Shown here one piece after another: positions 23,106-37,800 of a stretch of 64,000 nt of DNA. Each line of letters begins with the position of its first letter. Positions within the stretch are counted from its first letter, which is position 1. Origin of the DNA: Hippophae tibetana (lineage: Eukaryota > Streptophyta > Magnoliopsida > Rosales > Elaeagnaceae); NCBI GenBank assembly GCA_037013495.1, contig CM072802.1, positions 66,120,983 through 66,184,982 of the forward strand. Reading direction: 5' to 3'. A program made the position numbers and the translations under genes. A model generated the notes under the pieces. It had not been told where the DNA came from. It was given only the letters and a program-made list of their open reading frames with translations, and searched no databases.

Positions 23106-25284
23106 TGATAACTGTATTTTATATAGTTATTTTCACCTATTTTATTAATTATAATTGCTATGTTCTTGATGTTTTTAGTTAATTTTCGATTAATAAATTA
23201 GTATTTACTGTTTTTTATATATTTGAAATAAAATTAAGTAATTTGTATCGAAAACGTACTTAAATGCAAATTTGTACCCAAAAATATAATTTCAAATAAA
23301 AGAGTGATAAATTGCAATTTATAAAAGTTGAAAATATAATTTAAATTAAAATTGGGCTTCATTATAATTATTAAAAGTTAAAAATTTAATTTAAAATTAG
23401 CAAAGGGCTAAAGTGTAATGTAAGAAAGTACAAAAATGTAATTTTGATTAAATTTGTGGGTCACAATATAATTAACAAAAGTTTGAATTTTCTGCGTAGG
23501 AAAAGAATTGCACTCGCACAAATCACGAAAATCATCACCCACCGTCCGATCAAAGATTCAACGGGTCAGATTTGGCGCGTGCAACCAGACGAGGCAAAAT
23601 CGCGTGTACAGTCTTCGCGCAGCTCGGCGTGCCAGTGGGCCCCACGTGTCGCTCCGACCGGCGTCTGAGTGGGACCCACATGTCGGATGCTCAGATTCCC
23701 CCGAGGCGATCGCTGACCGTTGGATCAGATCAACGGTCCAGATTGAAGCGCGTCCATCCAAGCTGTCGCGCACCGAGCCGCTCGTGTAGAAATCCTGTGT
23801 GACGCGGTCCACACAAGCGGCGTGCATCTTCAGTTTTACAGAATAATAATCTGCCACGTGTCCCTCGAATATTTCAGCCTAATCAAAGTCGGACACGTGG
23901 CTATTTACAATGCGCGCAACCGCGCTGGATCACGCCCCGTTTTCAGCCGTTGCCTCAATTTTCGGCGCGCCAATCCTGTGTGCCGTTCCTACGTGCAGCC
24001 GGTCTGTGCACCCAATGATGTGCTGCCACGTGTCCCACGAATTGTTTCCGCGAATCAGAACGCGACACGTGGCATGCGGAAAAAGAAAAAAAATTCAAAA
24101 AATTTGCAGAGTGTGTTTGTTACGCGTGCTAGCCCATATCATCTTGTCCCCCACTGATGATATAAAAAAAATAAATAAATAAAATATAAAAAATAAAATA
24201 AAAAAGTGATATATGTTTGGGGGATACGCGTACACCAGGATAATTTATTTTTCTCTTTTTCTCTTAGTTCAGTTTCTATTTTTCGAGCAGAGTGTTTTTC
24301 TTTCTTCTTTTTCTCTCGAAATTTTTGGAGAAAACTAGCAGTTCTTGCAAGTTTTTCTTCCTTGTAACATTTTAATTTTTCTGTTTTTCTTGTTTGCGTG
24401 TTACACGAACATGCAGAGTATTGATTTAACATTTTATATTGTATCTTCTTAGGGAAATTACAGAGAAAGAAGACAACAAAGAAGAAGAAAAGGGATGAAA
24501 TTTATTTTTCATTGAGGAATCGTGAAAGAGTTTTTTTTTCTTATCTATTTTCTTTTAATTTTCTTTCTCTGCAAGGTTTTATTTTTGTTGTGTTGTCATT
24601 TTAAATTCTGCTATGACCTAATACATTTGTTCTAGGGTTGCAGTGTAGCGTAAATTATGAAATTTGAATTAAATATTTTTGAATGATTTATGGGACTGTT
24701 TTAAGTTGTTTATTTTATCAGTGTTTAATGCTTTTAATTATCGGAAGATTAATTAACTGATATGTGACATTTAAATAAACTTGAAAAAGGCATTTTTGTG
24801 TGCTGCTCGTGATGAAATAACGTATATACATAAGAGATAGAAATATACTTTTATTGTATGTGTAACTGTTAGAGAACTCAGAACTTAATAAATCTGGTTG
24901 AATTTAATTCGCATAGGAATATAGTGAATCATTTTAACTAGATGTTTCTGTATGGAGCTCGGAAGAGATATATGGATAAATTAGGAGTTCTTGGTTAACA
25001 ACTTAAAACGCGATAACATAAATCAAGATAAAATATAATGATTCAAGTGGATTAATTTGGTGAAACTGCAATCCTAGAATTTTCTTGCAATCTGTTATAA
25101 AAGTTAGTTAGTCAAACGACATCAAATTATCGACTGTTTGGATAAAATTAGGTTGAAATAATTTTAATAATTAACGAATACTAGTAATAAATCTCTGTGG
25201 GAACGATACTTTACTTATCGTATTATTACTTGTGACCGTGTATACTTGCACGAGTTCGTGTGTTGAAAAACACGCAACAAGTTT
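23106..25284 (+). mobile_element. Solo LTR of a Gypsy-type (Tat/Athila-like) element, unit 2 only
   Basis: A 2179-bp insertion present only in unit 2. It begins TGATAACTGTATTTTATATA and ends near CACGCAACAAGTTT. TTGAT lies on both sides (23101-23105 and 25285-25289) and fits a 5-bp target-site duplication. The 3' part, with GTGGGAACGATAC and CGCAACAAGTTTTTG, resembles the end of Tat/Athila-type LTRs next to their usual primer-binding site. There are no internal domains. It has a GC-rich block at 23500-24080 with several CACGTG boxes, a TATA-like ATATAAAAAAAATAAATAAA near 24160, then a pyrimidine-rich leader. Two bases (GT) present at the empty site in the other units are missing to the right. 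The short open frames in the GC-rich block are not genes. Confidence 0.85.
23643..24071. promoter_or_regulatory. Cluster of five CACGTG (G-box/ABRE) sites in the solo LTR
   Basis: CACGTG lies at 23643-23648, 23855-23860, 23894-23899, 24027-24032 and 24066-24071. All five sit in a CCACGTGTC or GACACGTGG context, the form bound by plant bZIP factors of the ABF/GBF type. They lie upstream of the TATA-like stretch near 24160, as an LTR enhancer would. Activity is an inference. Confidence 0.75.
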
Positions 25285-25475
25285 TTGATTAAGATATCTT
25301 CCTCTGCTCCAGCTCTTAATTTTTGTTTCATCTCCTCTCTAAATTCACATACTAAAGTAGATAAAGTACGTAAATTTGAAGTATATTGAACTATCCACTT
25401 CTTTTTTCCTTTAAGACAATAAAAGATAACAATTGTGAAGTGTTTTATTAAAGTTTTAAGAATACACGAATATCA

Positions 25476-27977
25476 TTAAGATGAAGGACTAGTATGTAAT
25501 GACACTAAAGAAGCATAAATTCCATCCTTGATACCAATCAAACTCTCATGTGTTCCATTCTCTGCAATTATTCCATTTTTCACCACTACAATTAAATCTG
25601 CACCCTTAATTGTGGACAAGCGATGAGCCACAACCACTGTCGTTTGGCTCACCATTATTCGATCCAAGGCATCTTGAACCACTCGTTCGGATTCAGCATC
25701 AAGAGCACTGGTAGCTTTCTCAAGCAGTAATATTTTTGGTGCCTTTACTATTGCTCTTGCAATTGCAACCTTTTGCTTCTGTCCTTGAGACAATTGAACA
25801 CCCCGCTCTCCTATTGTTGTGTCATAACCCTGTATTTATTTCCAAACTTGACATTAAAACTTGTAAAATTACATTTTTTTTAGGTTTGTTTGTTTATGTT
25901 TATTTTGAAAGTTATTGTCCGAAAAAGACAAAAAAAAAGACCCTACAGTTTGAATTCTTAAAAGAAAGATGTTGCAACTAATATATGACCAACTTATTTT
26001 TTAAACAACAAAACGAAAGGATACAAAAAAATTCTTCAAGTCACCTCATGTAGACTACTAATGAAGGTGTGAGCATTTGCCAATTATGCTGCAGCTATTA
26101 TTTCTCCTTGTGTTGCATTTCCTTCTTTACCATATGCGATGTTGGCTCTGATTGTATCCTTGAATAACACAAGCTCCTGACTCACAAGCCCCATTTGTTG
26201 CCTAAACCATTTCAATTGTAGCTTTTGGATTTCAATTCCATCAAGTGTTGTGCATCCTGAATCCGGGTCATAAAATCTTTGCAACAGTGAGATAACTGTA
26301 GATTTTCCACTCCCACTTTCTCCAACAAGAGCAACTGTCTGATAAAAGTAACTGAAGGTGTAAGCATGAGAATTGCTATAAAATGCAAATCAAGGTCTAA
26401 ATAGATGGGTTTTCGAGTCTAGTAAAAATATTTTGAAATTGTGTACGCAATCTGTATATTGTTAAAATCCACTATTTTAGGACTAGTTTCACATGAACTC
26501 TCAAAACATGATATTAAACTTTAGTGTAAAGGATCACAAGTGACACGAAATATACCTTGCCAGAACGAATAGCGAAGCAAAGGTCCTGAAATATTTGAAA
26601 ATCAGGTCTATTAGGATACTTGAAACTGACATGGTGAAACTCAATGTCTCCTTCAACTCTTTCTATTGTACTTCCAGATTCACTACTAGAGTCTATCTTC
26701 GATTTTGTGTCAAGAATCGTGAATATAGAAGCCGCTGTAGCCTTTACCTTAATTGTATCAGGAGCCAAGGTAATTGATTGAGACATTCCCACTGCTGACA
26801 TAGTGAGTGCAAAGAAAACCTGTGAAGTAAATTATTATTTATATAATGAAATGGCTTGTCAAGATCCATTTCTCTAGATTTGGAAATATTTATACACAAA
26901 AAGTGTAAATCAAAAGTAAAAGTATAGAAATCCAAGCACAAAGTTTTATTAAAAAAATAAAAAATAAAACTGAATGTGTCCAAACTCATAAGTTAAGTGA
27001 CCTGATTATTAAAAAAAATTAAAAGACCTGAATGTCAAAAACGATGACTAAATAAAGAAAGATGAAGAAGGATGCTGGAGCAAACCTTTGTATCAGCACT
27101 AAATCCTGTCATGAACTTCATTTGAGCATAACCATTTGCTGCTACTAGAGGTAGCAAAAACAGGAATATGAGAGCAAGTTGCCAATTTGCCTCAAAAGCA
27201 ATCACTAAACCAGCAATTGCAGTTGTAGTGTTTTGAACTAGCAAACTGATAGCATCACAAACCAAACCTCGTACAGAAGCCGCATCTGTAGAAAGCTTCG
27301 CACCAATTATGCCACTTGAGTGTCCACCTTCATCAAACCAACTTACATCCATGTAAACCACTTTCTCAAAGCACATTGACCTAACTCTGCTTATTAGCTT
27401 ACAACCAGCTACAGAAAAGAAATACCCCCTTGATGGATGAGTGAACATAGATGTTGTACCAAGACCAACAGATACTAATGCCCAATTCTTTGAATCCTTA
27501 CGAAGTTCATGTGGTGGCTCTAAGAAAGTTTTGATCATACTAGACATTAAAATCCCAAAAATAGGTAATATTAAACCAGCTCCTATTGCAGCCACAACAC
27601 CTAGGACTAACACTAGCATTTCTGGTTTATTAAGATATGCAAGTCGTATAAGTAAGATCTTTTGTGACTCTTGTGATGGTACTGAAGATGAAGCCTTGAG
27701 CTCTGCAGGCTCTGTATCAAGAACACCAATTGAAGTGGGAAAACCAAATGGGACTAAAAAAGAGTGGCGGCTACTATTTCCACTCCCCGACGATCCTCAA
27801 CTTACTGATCTTAAGAAAGATAACCTTTGACTAGGATGTCTTGAAGAACCTAGGCCACTTCCAGTTCTATCATGGTCACTTACATAACTTTTTCTGTCAC
27901 TGTTTTGATTTCTTGCAAATGTATAAGTTGGCTATATGCTCCATTTGGATCATTGATTAGTTCTGAGTGTGGACCTG
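25476..27977 (-). pseudogene. ABCB pseudogene, unit 2
   Basis: Same four exons (25476-25829, 26045-26338, 26556-26819, 27086-27977) with the lesions of unit 1. It adds its own: one C is missing near 27889 (ACATAACTTTTTC instead of ACATAACCTTTTTC), shifting the linker frame just before VSDHD. Two substitutions are specific to this copy: NRPDF for NRPDV and VSQTT for VSRTT. Confidence 0.93.
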
Positions 27978-28170
27978 CTTAGTTGAGAAACCAATGATTA
28001 AATAAATAACAAGTCCTATATTGGAATATATAACACTGATTTTAAAATAATATGAACATTTGCAAGGACGAGGCATTCTTTAGATAATGGTTGGGATTCT
28101 TAAAGTGGAAATTGAGGTCAAAATTGCAAATTGTTTATATTTGTTAGGAAATTTGGATCAAATGGTGTTG

Positions 28171-28568
28171 GGAAAATCGGGTATATTTTCCATATTTTAA
28201 GTAGTTACTATTCACTTATAATTTAAATGAATAGAACTCAAATTAACACGACAAAATAATGTTATAAACTAAAACAGTTATTGAAGCAGAAATTTAACGA
28301 GGTTCGGTATAAATGTTACCTAGGTCCTCGGGCGTCGTTGACCACTTCCACTATCTCCAAATAGATGAACTCCAAAATTACAAATAATTGGGCAAAATTT
28401 AGCTAATCAATTACCCTTACAAAATAGAGGAAGATTTACAAATTTTGGGATGTTTACAAATGGTGAAGAAGGGCTTTATTTATAGCCTCAAATCCAACAC
28501 CTATCTACATTCCTAACCAATGTGGGACTTTTCTAATTTGCTCACTAAGGAGCTATATAAAAAAAATG
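28171..28568 (-). mobile_element. LTR remnant B, unit 2
   Basis: Equivalent of 5733-6130, essentially unchanged. It pairs in inverted orientation with 22362-22832, but the distance is larger because of the 2.18-kb solo LTR in between. Confidence 0.65.
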
Positions 28569-29283
28569 GTATAATCACAAATTCTCTCTCCCAAGATTCT
28601 CCTTAACAGAATATCAAATAATAGAGAAATAGAGAATACACAACACAAGAATTATAGTGGAAACTCCAAATTGGAGAAAAACCACTTTCGTTGTCAAAAG
28701 ACAACCAGAGAAAGAAATTTACTATGTGAAAAATTGTTACAATTACACTCTCAATAATTTTTTTACACACCCAAAAGACGAGCAATTACAAGCCCAAGAA
28801 AATTTTCTCATAAAATTATCTCACTTAGAAACTTCTCATATAAGTTTTTCTATATTTTTGGGATGATTAACAATGAAAAAATGAAGCCATATTTATAGCC
28901 TTCAAGTTCTCATTTCATATGCCAAACATTTCTTCATTCAACAAAATTAGGCTACCTAATTTTCCTATTCTTTATTCAAACAAGGTTAAGAACCTCCATC
29001 TTTGACAATATGATAAGCCACCTTACATGAATTTTCTTCTAAATTAGGCATCTTCTATTTTAACTAACAAACCTAATATTATTTTTAATCAATCATAACA
29101 ATATTTGACCAAAATTTCTCTCGAAATCGTGAGTTTAGGCTATGCAAAGGTTGTACCTTAATTATATACAAGATCTATATAAATTTTGTTTGGCTTTATA
29201 TGAGACATGTTCAAGTTAGTTGTATGCCCAATTTTTAACATTTTTAGTCCAAAATCAAAAAGTGAGTGATATCGGGTACAAAT

Positions 29284-32200
29284 TATTGGGACACATTGGG
29301 TAAAAATAAAATAAATTCAACATAATAAAATAACGACATCAACTATTTAACATGATTAATTCTTTAATTTGGTCTAAGTTCACAGGACAAATTTTGAAAA
29401 ATATTTTTTCTACTAAAAAAAATAATGGGTAAAAAGTGAGAGACAATACAACAAATTGAGATAAACCCAAAATAGTGACGCACAAGTGTTTCTCAAACTC
29501 ACTATTTTGTCACTCATCTTTTAGAAAAATATCACAAATATTTTTCTAAAATATTCTCATATTCTCTCTCACATAACACTATCTTTAAGGCAAACATATT
29601 ATCTATTTATAGGCAAAATTGCTTATCCCTTATATGGTCAGAAATTGGTAATGTGATTGGCCAAATTTTAGCAAAAAAATATTTTTTATTTGATGAATTT
29701 TTCAAATGTGGTTACACCTCAAATTTTTATTTTCTTTCCCTTCCATATGGGCGGGACCTATAAATCTCTCTCTCCCGACTACATGGAGGACTCTACCAAT
29801 CCAGCAGCTAAATGACAGTATTCAAAATTCTATCTTGGAAATTTTTTCATCAACATGTCTAATCCATTTCCTCTATATGGATCTTCTCAAGTTGTTGTAG
29901 TTTCTTCTCTCTTGCATCCCTAATCCATTGATATCTCACATCAATATGCTTTCATCTCGAATAAAATGAGGCAATATTTCCAAGGTGGATATCACTCTGA
30001 CTATCATAAAATAACTGGTAACTATCTTGCTACAACCCAAGTTCTTTCAAGAACTTTTTCATCCATGGAAGCTTTTTACATGCTTTTATTGCTGCTATAA
30101 ACTCTGCTTCTTTAATGAACAATGTAACATATTTTTGTAACTTTGATATCCATGACATAGCTCCCCTTGCAAATGTAATCAGGTAACCTGAAATGGATTT
30201 TCTAGAATCTATATTGCTTACCATATCCGCATTTGTGTATCCAACTAACACAAGTTTTTCATTTCCAAAACATAGACATATTTTGGAAGAACCTCGAAGA
30301 TACCTAAAAATTCATTTCACTATAGCCCAATGTTCCTTTCTAGGATTTGAAAGGAATCTACTCATAACTCTAACTGCATGCGCGATATCTGGCCGTGAAC
30401 AAACCATAGCATACATCAGACTTTCAACTGCTGAAGCATATGAAACCTTTTTCCATCTATTCATTCTCTTTGTTTGCAGAAGGGCTCTGTTTAGAATTTA
30501 GCTTAAAGTAATTAGTAGGAGGACAACTAATCGCTTTAGCCTTGTCCATATGAAATCTATGAAGTACTTTCTCAATGTACTCCTACGACAACCATAATTT
30601 CTTGGCACCTCTATCTCTAATAATACTGATGCCAAGAATCTACTTTGTTGGCCCCCATTCTTTCATGGCAAAAAACTTACTCAACTGTTTTTTCAAGTTG
30701 TTAATTCTAGAAATATTCTGGCCAATAATCATAATATCATCCACATAGAGTAAAAGAATAATGAATTCATCATCAGAGAATTTCTACACAAAAACACAAT
30801 GGTCTGAAGTAGTCTTTTTGTAACCTTACTCCTCCATAACAGACTCAAACTTCTGTAACATTTGTCTCGGTGCCTGTTTTAAGCCGTAGAGGCTTTTCTT
30901 CAATTTGCAAACATAATCGTATTTTTCCTTTTGCTTGAAACACTCTGGCTACTCCATGTATATCTCTTCTTCCAAATCACCATGTAGAAAGGTAGTTTTG
31001 ACATTCATTTGCTCAACCTCTAGGTCAAGACTTGCTACTAACCCCAGCACAGTACGGATGGATGTCATTTTCACAACTGGTGAGAAAATCTCGTCAAAGT
31101 CAACTTCTTTTATTTGGCTGAATCCCTTGACAACCAGTCTGGCTTTATATCGAGGACTAGAACTGTATTCTTCATGCTTCACCCTGAACATCAATTTATT
31201 TTTCAAAGTCCTCTTCCCTTTGGGTAGTTTCATCAGCTCAAAAGTTTTGTTCTCATGCAAGGACTTCATCTAATCTTACATGGCTTCAATCCATGGTTTC
31301 TTCATAACTCTCACGTTCTCCCCCATCATACACTCATCTAGAGGATATGTGGTAGAGGGTCATCTCAATCTATCACTTCTTTTCATTGGAATAGGAGAAA
31401 CCAGGTATTGGTGCTGGATAATAAGCATCATCATCTCCCTTGTCTTCAGAACCAGTTTCTATGGGAGCATCATCTTCATCAGGTGGATAAACCTAGTCTT
31501 CATCTCCAACTTGTCTTCGCATTGATGTTGGAGAAATTAATTCCAAATATGATGAGTCACCATTGGAATTAAGAACATCTTTCTTCATTTTCACAATATC
31601 TTCAATGGTTTCATCCTTAATAAATATTGCATCACGGCTCCTGACAAGTCTCTTTACAACTGAATCATAAAATCTATAGCCAAATTGATCTTGACCATAG
31701 CCAATAAAAATACATTGTCTTATCTTAGTATTAATTTTGGATCTCTCATCCTTGGGAATATAAACTAATGCTTTATAGCCAAACACTTGCAGATGATCAT
31801 AGGAAACATCCTTTCCTGACCACACTTTATTTGGAACATCCATCTTGAGAGGAGTATAAGGTGAAAGATTCAACAAATGTGCAACTATAAGTATGGCTTC
31901 AGCCTAGAAAATTTTAGGAAACGTTGCATGTGAGAGTAGACATTTGACTCTCTCCATCAAAGTTCTGTCCATCCTCTTAGCTAAGCAATTCAACTACGAT
32001 GTCTTTGGAGGTGTCATTTGATGCCAATACCATGCTTTTTACAATAATCATGAAAAGGTCATGTGTATTCTCCACCATTGTCTGTTCGAATGCACTTTTA
32101 ACTTCTTCCCAGTCTATTTATCAATTGAGGCATTAAATTCTTTGAAGACATCTAGCATATGATTTTTTGTCTTCAGAAGATATACCCACGTCTTCTTTAA

Positions 32201-34087
32201 ATGATCATCAATGAAAGTCACAAAGTATTGAGCACCATCAAGTGACTTTGACATTGGTCCACACAAATTTGAATGAATCAGATCTAAAATATTATTCATT
32301 CTGGAAGGAGAGGAACTCTTGAAAGCAACTCTGTTTTGCTTTCCTGCTAGACAATCGACACATTTCTCCAAATGTACTTCATCCATTTTAGGCAGTATCT
32401 TCTTCATGGATAGACTTGTCATACATTTTTAACCCATGTGATTGAGTCTCTTATGCCAGAATTTAGCTGCATTGCCTTTCTCCATAGAATTTACTGTGTC
32501 GGTGGAGAGCTTTGCTTGCATTATATACAGAGTTGTATATAAGTTTTCATTTGTCATAAATGAAAGAGCTGTAATATCCTTCATCTGCAAGTTTGCGTAC
32601 ATAGATCAAATTCATACGCATATCTAGAATATACTTGACATCCTTTAGAAATAGACTGGTTTCATTCTCTGTTTTCGAGAAAACATCTCCTCTGCCAATA
32701 ACCTTTGACAGGCCTTCATTTTCCATTCCAACAACATCAAAACTTCCAAGTGTGTATGACGAGAAAAATTCTCTATGCGATATAGCATGAATTGTAGCAC
32801 CACTATTAATCACCTAGTTGGTCTCATGTTATGCAAGATTGATAAAATCTTCATCGTAAATGATATTGAACTCGTCTATGGTATTTGTTTACTCATCATC
32901 ACTATTGTCGTCTTTCTTCACTACTTTTTCTTTGTTCATTTCCTATTCCTTCTTGAACACCCAATAAAAAAATTTGATGTGACCCTTCCTCTTACAATGA
33001 TGGATTTCAACATTGGCATATTTGTTTGATTTTCCTCTACTCTTGCCTCTGGGTTTATGTTCTTTGTACTGTCTCTTTCCTCTGGATTCTGTGATAAAGG
33101 CTTGTGTTTCTGAATCTATCTCCCTGTTTTGTTTCTCATATGACAATAGGGCTTCTACAACAACTTCAAAATCCATATTGTCTTTTTCATAAGTCAGAGT
33201 TTTCGTGAGATGATTATATAATGAGGGTAGTGATGCCAACAACATCACAGTTTTTTCTTCATCACTGAAACTCACATTGAATCTTGCTAAATTAGAAAGC
33301 TTGCTGTTGAAATTGCTAATGTGCTATATCATACATTATCTTCCTTCCTCATCTAATATAGCTCCTTCCACAAATAAAATTTATTGGCAAGGTTCTTTGA
33401 CATGTAAACGTTTTCTAGTCTTTTATGTTTCTTTTGCAGTCTTGCAATTTTTTGATTCATTGTTTTGCAAAACACTATCTCAGATATTTAGACACATTGT
33501 ATTGGTTGTATTCTCATATATCTCCTTCTACTATTCCTCGGTGACGGTTGCTTCCTTTTTTTCTTTCCCCAGCAACACCTTATGAATTTCTTTTTGAATG
33601 AGAATATCCTTCATTCTCCTTTGACATAAAGAGAAATTATTATTGTAATTAAATTTCTCAATATCTATTTTCTCGCTTGACATTTTTTTCCTCTACGTTT
33701 CTTTTTCTACAAATAAATACGCCTCAGACCTAATAAATTTTTTTCTGATGTGGCAAATCAATCTGTGTTGTAATCATAAAACATACTAAGAATTTCACTA
33801 GACTAGCTCTGACACCAACTGTTGGGGCACAACGGGTAAAAATAAAATAAATTCAACTTAAAAAATAATGACACCGGCAATTTAACGTGGTTCACCCTTT
33901 AATTTGGGCTACGTTCACGGGGAAAATTCAGAAAAAATATTCTTCCACTAATAAAATTAATGGATACAAAGTGAGAGGTAATACAACAAATTGAGATAAA
34001 CCAAAAATAATGACACATAAGTGTTTTTTAAATTCACTATTTTGTCACTCCCTTTTTATAAAAATATCTCAAATATTTAAAAAAAAT
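29284..34087 (-). mobile_element. Degenerate Ty1/copia retrotransposon, unit 2
   Basis: Near-identical copy of the element at 6846-11650. YVDD lies near 30736-30747. Differences are single bases, such as RGKRQ for RGRRQ in gag. Because the insertion is at the same place in each unit, it predates the amplification. Confidence 0.92.
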
Positions 34088-34105
34088 ATTATCTCCAATT
34101 ATTTG

Positions 34106-34857
34106 ACACATGTTTAGAATAGTATGCCATCTCGTACTAGAAAGTTCATGATTTTATGGACATGGGAAGTATTTTTAGTCATTTTTTGAAGTGACAAACT
34201 TTGGAAAATCATGAAAATAGAAAATTCGGGGAAAACTATTGGTTCTTGTTGGATGCAATTCCTTTCATCATCTAAGATTTATTGATCCCAAAATATTAGG
34301 TTTGGCATGGTATAAATATGAAGATGACAATGAATGCTCATTTTGAGGTGCCACCGTTGCGGGCATTGATAGGCACCTCTAACACTCCGTGGGCAAAACC
34401 ATATCAAACGATGGAATTTTGGGGCGATGTTTTGCACACATATTTATAATAATATTCCATCTCGTAGTGGAAAGTTTCATGATTTTATGGGCACGGGAAG
34501 TATTTTTAGTCATTTTTTGAAGTCATAAACTTCGGAAAATCATAAAAATAGAAAATTTGGGCAAAATTATTATTTATTGTTGGATGCAATTCCTTTCATC
34601 ATCTAAGATTTATTTATCACAAAATATTAGGTTTGGCATGGTAGAAATACGAAGATGACAAGGAATGCTCGTTTTGAGGTGCCACCGTTGCGGTCATTGA
34701 TGGGCACCTCTAACACCCGATGGGCAAAACCATGTCAAACAATGGAATTTTAGGGCGATTTTTTTCACACATATTTAGAATAGTATGCCATCTCGTACTG
34801 GAAATTTTCATGATTTTATGGAAACGGAAAGTATTTTTAGTCATTTTTTGAAGTCCT
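34106..34857. repeat. Tandem repeat, period about 330 bp, unit 2
   Basis: Same repeat block as at 11669-12420, with the same number of monomers and only isolated substitutions. It is absent from unit 3, where the flanking deletion removed it. Confidence 0.87.
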
Positions 34858-37800
34858 TTAACCGAATAATTCAATATCTTAAAAATACATTAAGATTTTA
34901 TCTCTTTTATGAGATTATTATATACTTGCATGATCGTCCTAATTATTTTCTAAGCTTCCATGCTCTAGTTTTTATGGAGGGGATTAATGAGTTATTATTA
35001 GAAATGTAAACTAGTAGAAGTGCATTAATCATAATAAGCAAAAACATTATTTTACAATAGAAAGACAACATAATTTGCACATTTTAGCATGTTTATTTCC
35101 GGGTGTCAATTCGTACTATAAATTATTTTTTAAATTTTCCATGCATATAAATATAATTTGTTTTTTTTTTACAGTTATAAATAAATAATTTAATTAAAAA
35201 TAATTATAATATTAAAAATATGTGAATATAGTTGAAATAAAATACAAAAATGGCCTAACAAAAACAACACAATACCCAATAATTTTCACACGTAAAAGTA
35301 GTTAAGGCATTATAGAATGTTTTAGGTTTTAGTAACGAGTATAGATGAACGTGAGAGGATGAGTTTCCAATTTGGTGTGATATTTCCATTAACCACAACG
35401 CAGCTAGCTTTACTTTATTATCAGTCTGGACCTCGCTGAAATTTGACAACATGAGCACAATACGTCATTACCTGTTGAAAAGTCTGTAAAATTATTTTTA
35501 TATATTAAAATTATATTATCTTATTTAATACATTTTATATATTTTATTTTTCATTTTAATTTGAGACATTTCATGTTATATTGACATAAAAATCTATTTC
35601 GTTTGCTATTGCAAGTGATATTCCATTTCTTCAATGATAGATTTCGGAACCAAATGCCGTGGACAAATAGTGACAGTTTTTTCTTTTAATATTAAATAGC
35701 AATTTTTTTATTATAAATATTTTACTTATACACCCTCAAATAAAACTTAAAAACTCAAATGTCCAAATGAGGTAAAGGGAAAGAAAATGACAATTAATAT
35801 TGCATTATTTCTGTTCACGATGGCTAATTAACAAGAAATGAAATTAGGTTTTAATTTATATAATTTATTATTAGATAATTATTTAATAAAAATGATATAA
35901 TTGATATAAATATAAAATATAAAATAATATTATAAATTGTTTAGTAAAAAAATAACAATCTAAAGAATTATATGTATAAATATTTAATTGTTCAAATAAA
36001 TATAAAAAAAATAAACACTAATTTATAAAAAATATATTGAACTAAATAATAATATTATAAAAATAACCTGTAATTTAATTCATATATTAGTTAGATAAAA
36101 AAAATAATCATAATTTTACAATTATATGGTACATGCATAGTATCATAAATAAAACTTAAGTTTGAGCTTTATTATTGTTATTATATGCATTATATTTAAA
36201 AATATAACTTTTTATATTCATATAATAAATTTAAGAGTAATGATATTATTATTATATACAAATTATGCTTCAAAAATATAATTTTCTAAATTTATAATTT
36301 TTTTAAAAGGTACTAGATAAAGTCAAACCATTACTTTTAAAATTATAATTTTTTAAATTCATATTATAAATTTAAGATTCTTATATTTTCATTATGTGCA
36401 AATAATGTTTTATATATTTAATAAAATTTATACTATAAATTTAAATTTAAAAAAAGGACATCGATGACGATGATAAAAAAATTTATTTAAGTATAACTTC
36501 AAAATATATGAGTTAGATAAAAAACATAATTTAAATATAATTTGATTCATATATGAGTAGATGAATGATAATCATAACTATAGAATATATTAATAATTAC
36601 ATATTGTCATATGTAATAAAGTAAACATTTAAGTATTGATATTATCAAAATATATAATTTTGATATTATTATTATATATATTTTTTATTAGAAAGTGATT
36701 CTTTGAAAATTTATTTTTTCAAATCACAACATAAATTTAAGTTTATAATTAAAAAAAACCGATTCATGAGTATAAATAACATAATCATAACCATATAATC
36801 TAACAGTAAATATAAATTGTCAAATACAAAAAGAAAAAAATATAAGTATTTGTGTCACAAAAATGTCATACAAAAAGAAAAAAATATAAGTATTTGTGTT
36901 GTCACAGTACACATTGTTGATAAAATTACTGTATACATTTTAATTAAAAATTAGTATTTTAAAATTCATTTTTTTAAATCATAATATGAATTTGACTTTA
37001 TATATATTTTTAAAATATTTGCTTGATATAATCATAACCACATAATATAATAATAAGTATAAAATAAAAAAGCAAAAATTCAAATATTAATATTATTTTT
37101 CGTCTATCTATAAATAAATTATATTCATAATTATAATCTAGAGATAAGTACAAAATATCATATACATAAAAAGTAAGAAATTTAAATATTAATATTATCA
37201 TAATATATAATTTTAATATTATTATTTTATATAATTTTTATTAAAAATATATATTTTTACATTATTGTATAAATTTAATTTTATTAGTAAAACATATTAA
37301 ATAGAGACAACTACAAGTAAGGAAAGTAAATCTTTATTTTTTTATATACATCATGAAATATATTTTTGAAAATAGATAAATGACATAATCATAATCACAT
37401 ATTTTAGTAATAAATATAAAACATGTTATATAAAAAAACAAAAATTTTAAGTTTTTATAATCACAAGACATAATTTTGATATCATTATTTATACATGAAT
37501 AAATTAATAACATAATCATAACTACATAATCTAGTAATAAATATAAATAACAATTAAAAAAAGGAAAAAAATCAAATATTAATATTATCACAATATATAA
37601 TTTTAATATTATAATTATATCAATTTTTAATTAAAAATGGTGCTTTAGAATTTTAATTTTTTACCTTATAATATAAATTTAACTTTATAAATAAAACAAA
37701 ATTGTAACAGACGATGACAACGAAAGTAGGTTTGTAAACCTTCGTTTTTTATACATGCCATAGAAACCGAACCACAAGAATTCATGTCTAGTCATCCAAC

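Noticed and set aside
23558-23857. Several overlapping frames of 75-110 codons in the GC-rich block
   Set aside because: They lie in the promoter part of a solo LTR and occur in several frames on both strands. GC-rich DNA has few stops, and no domain was recognised.
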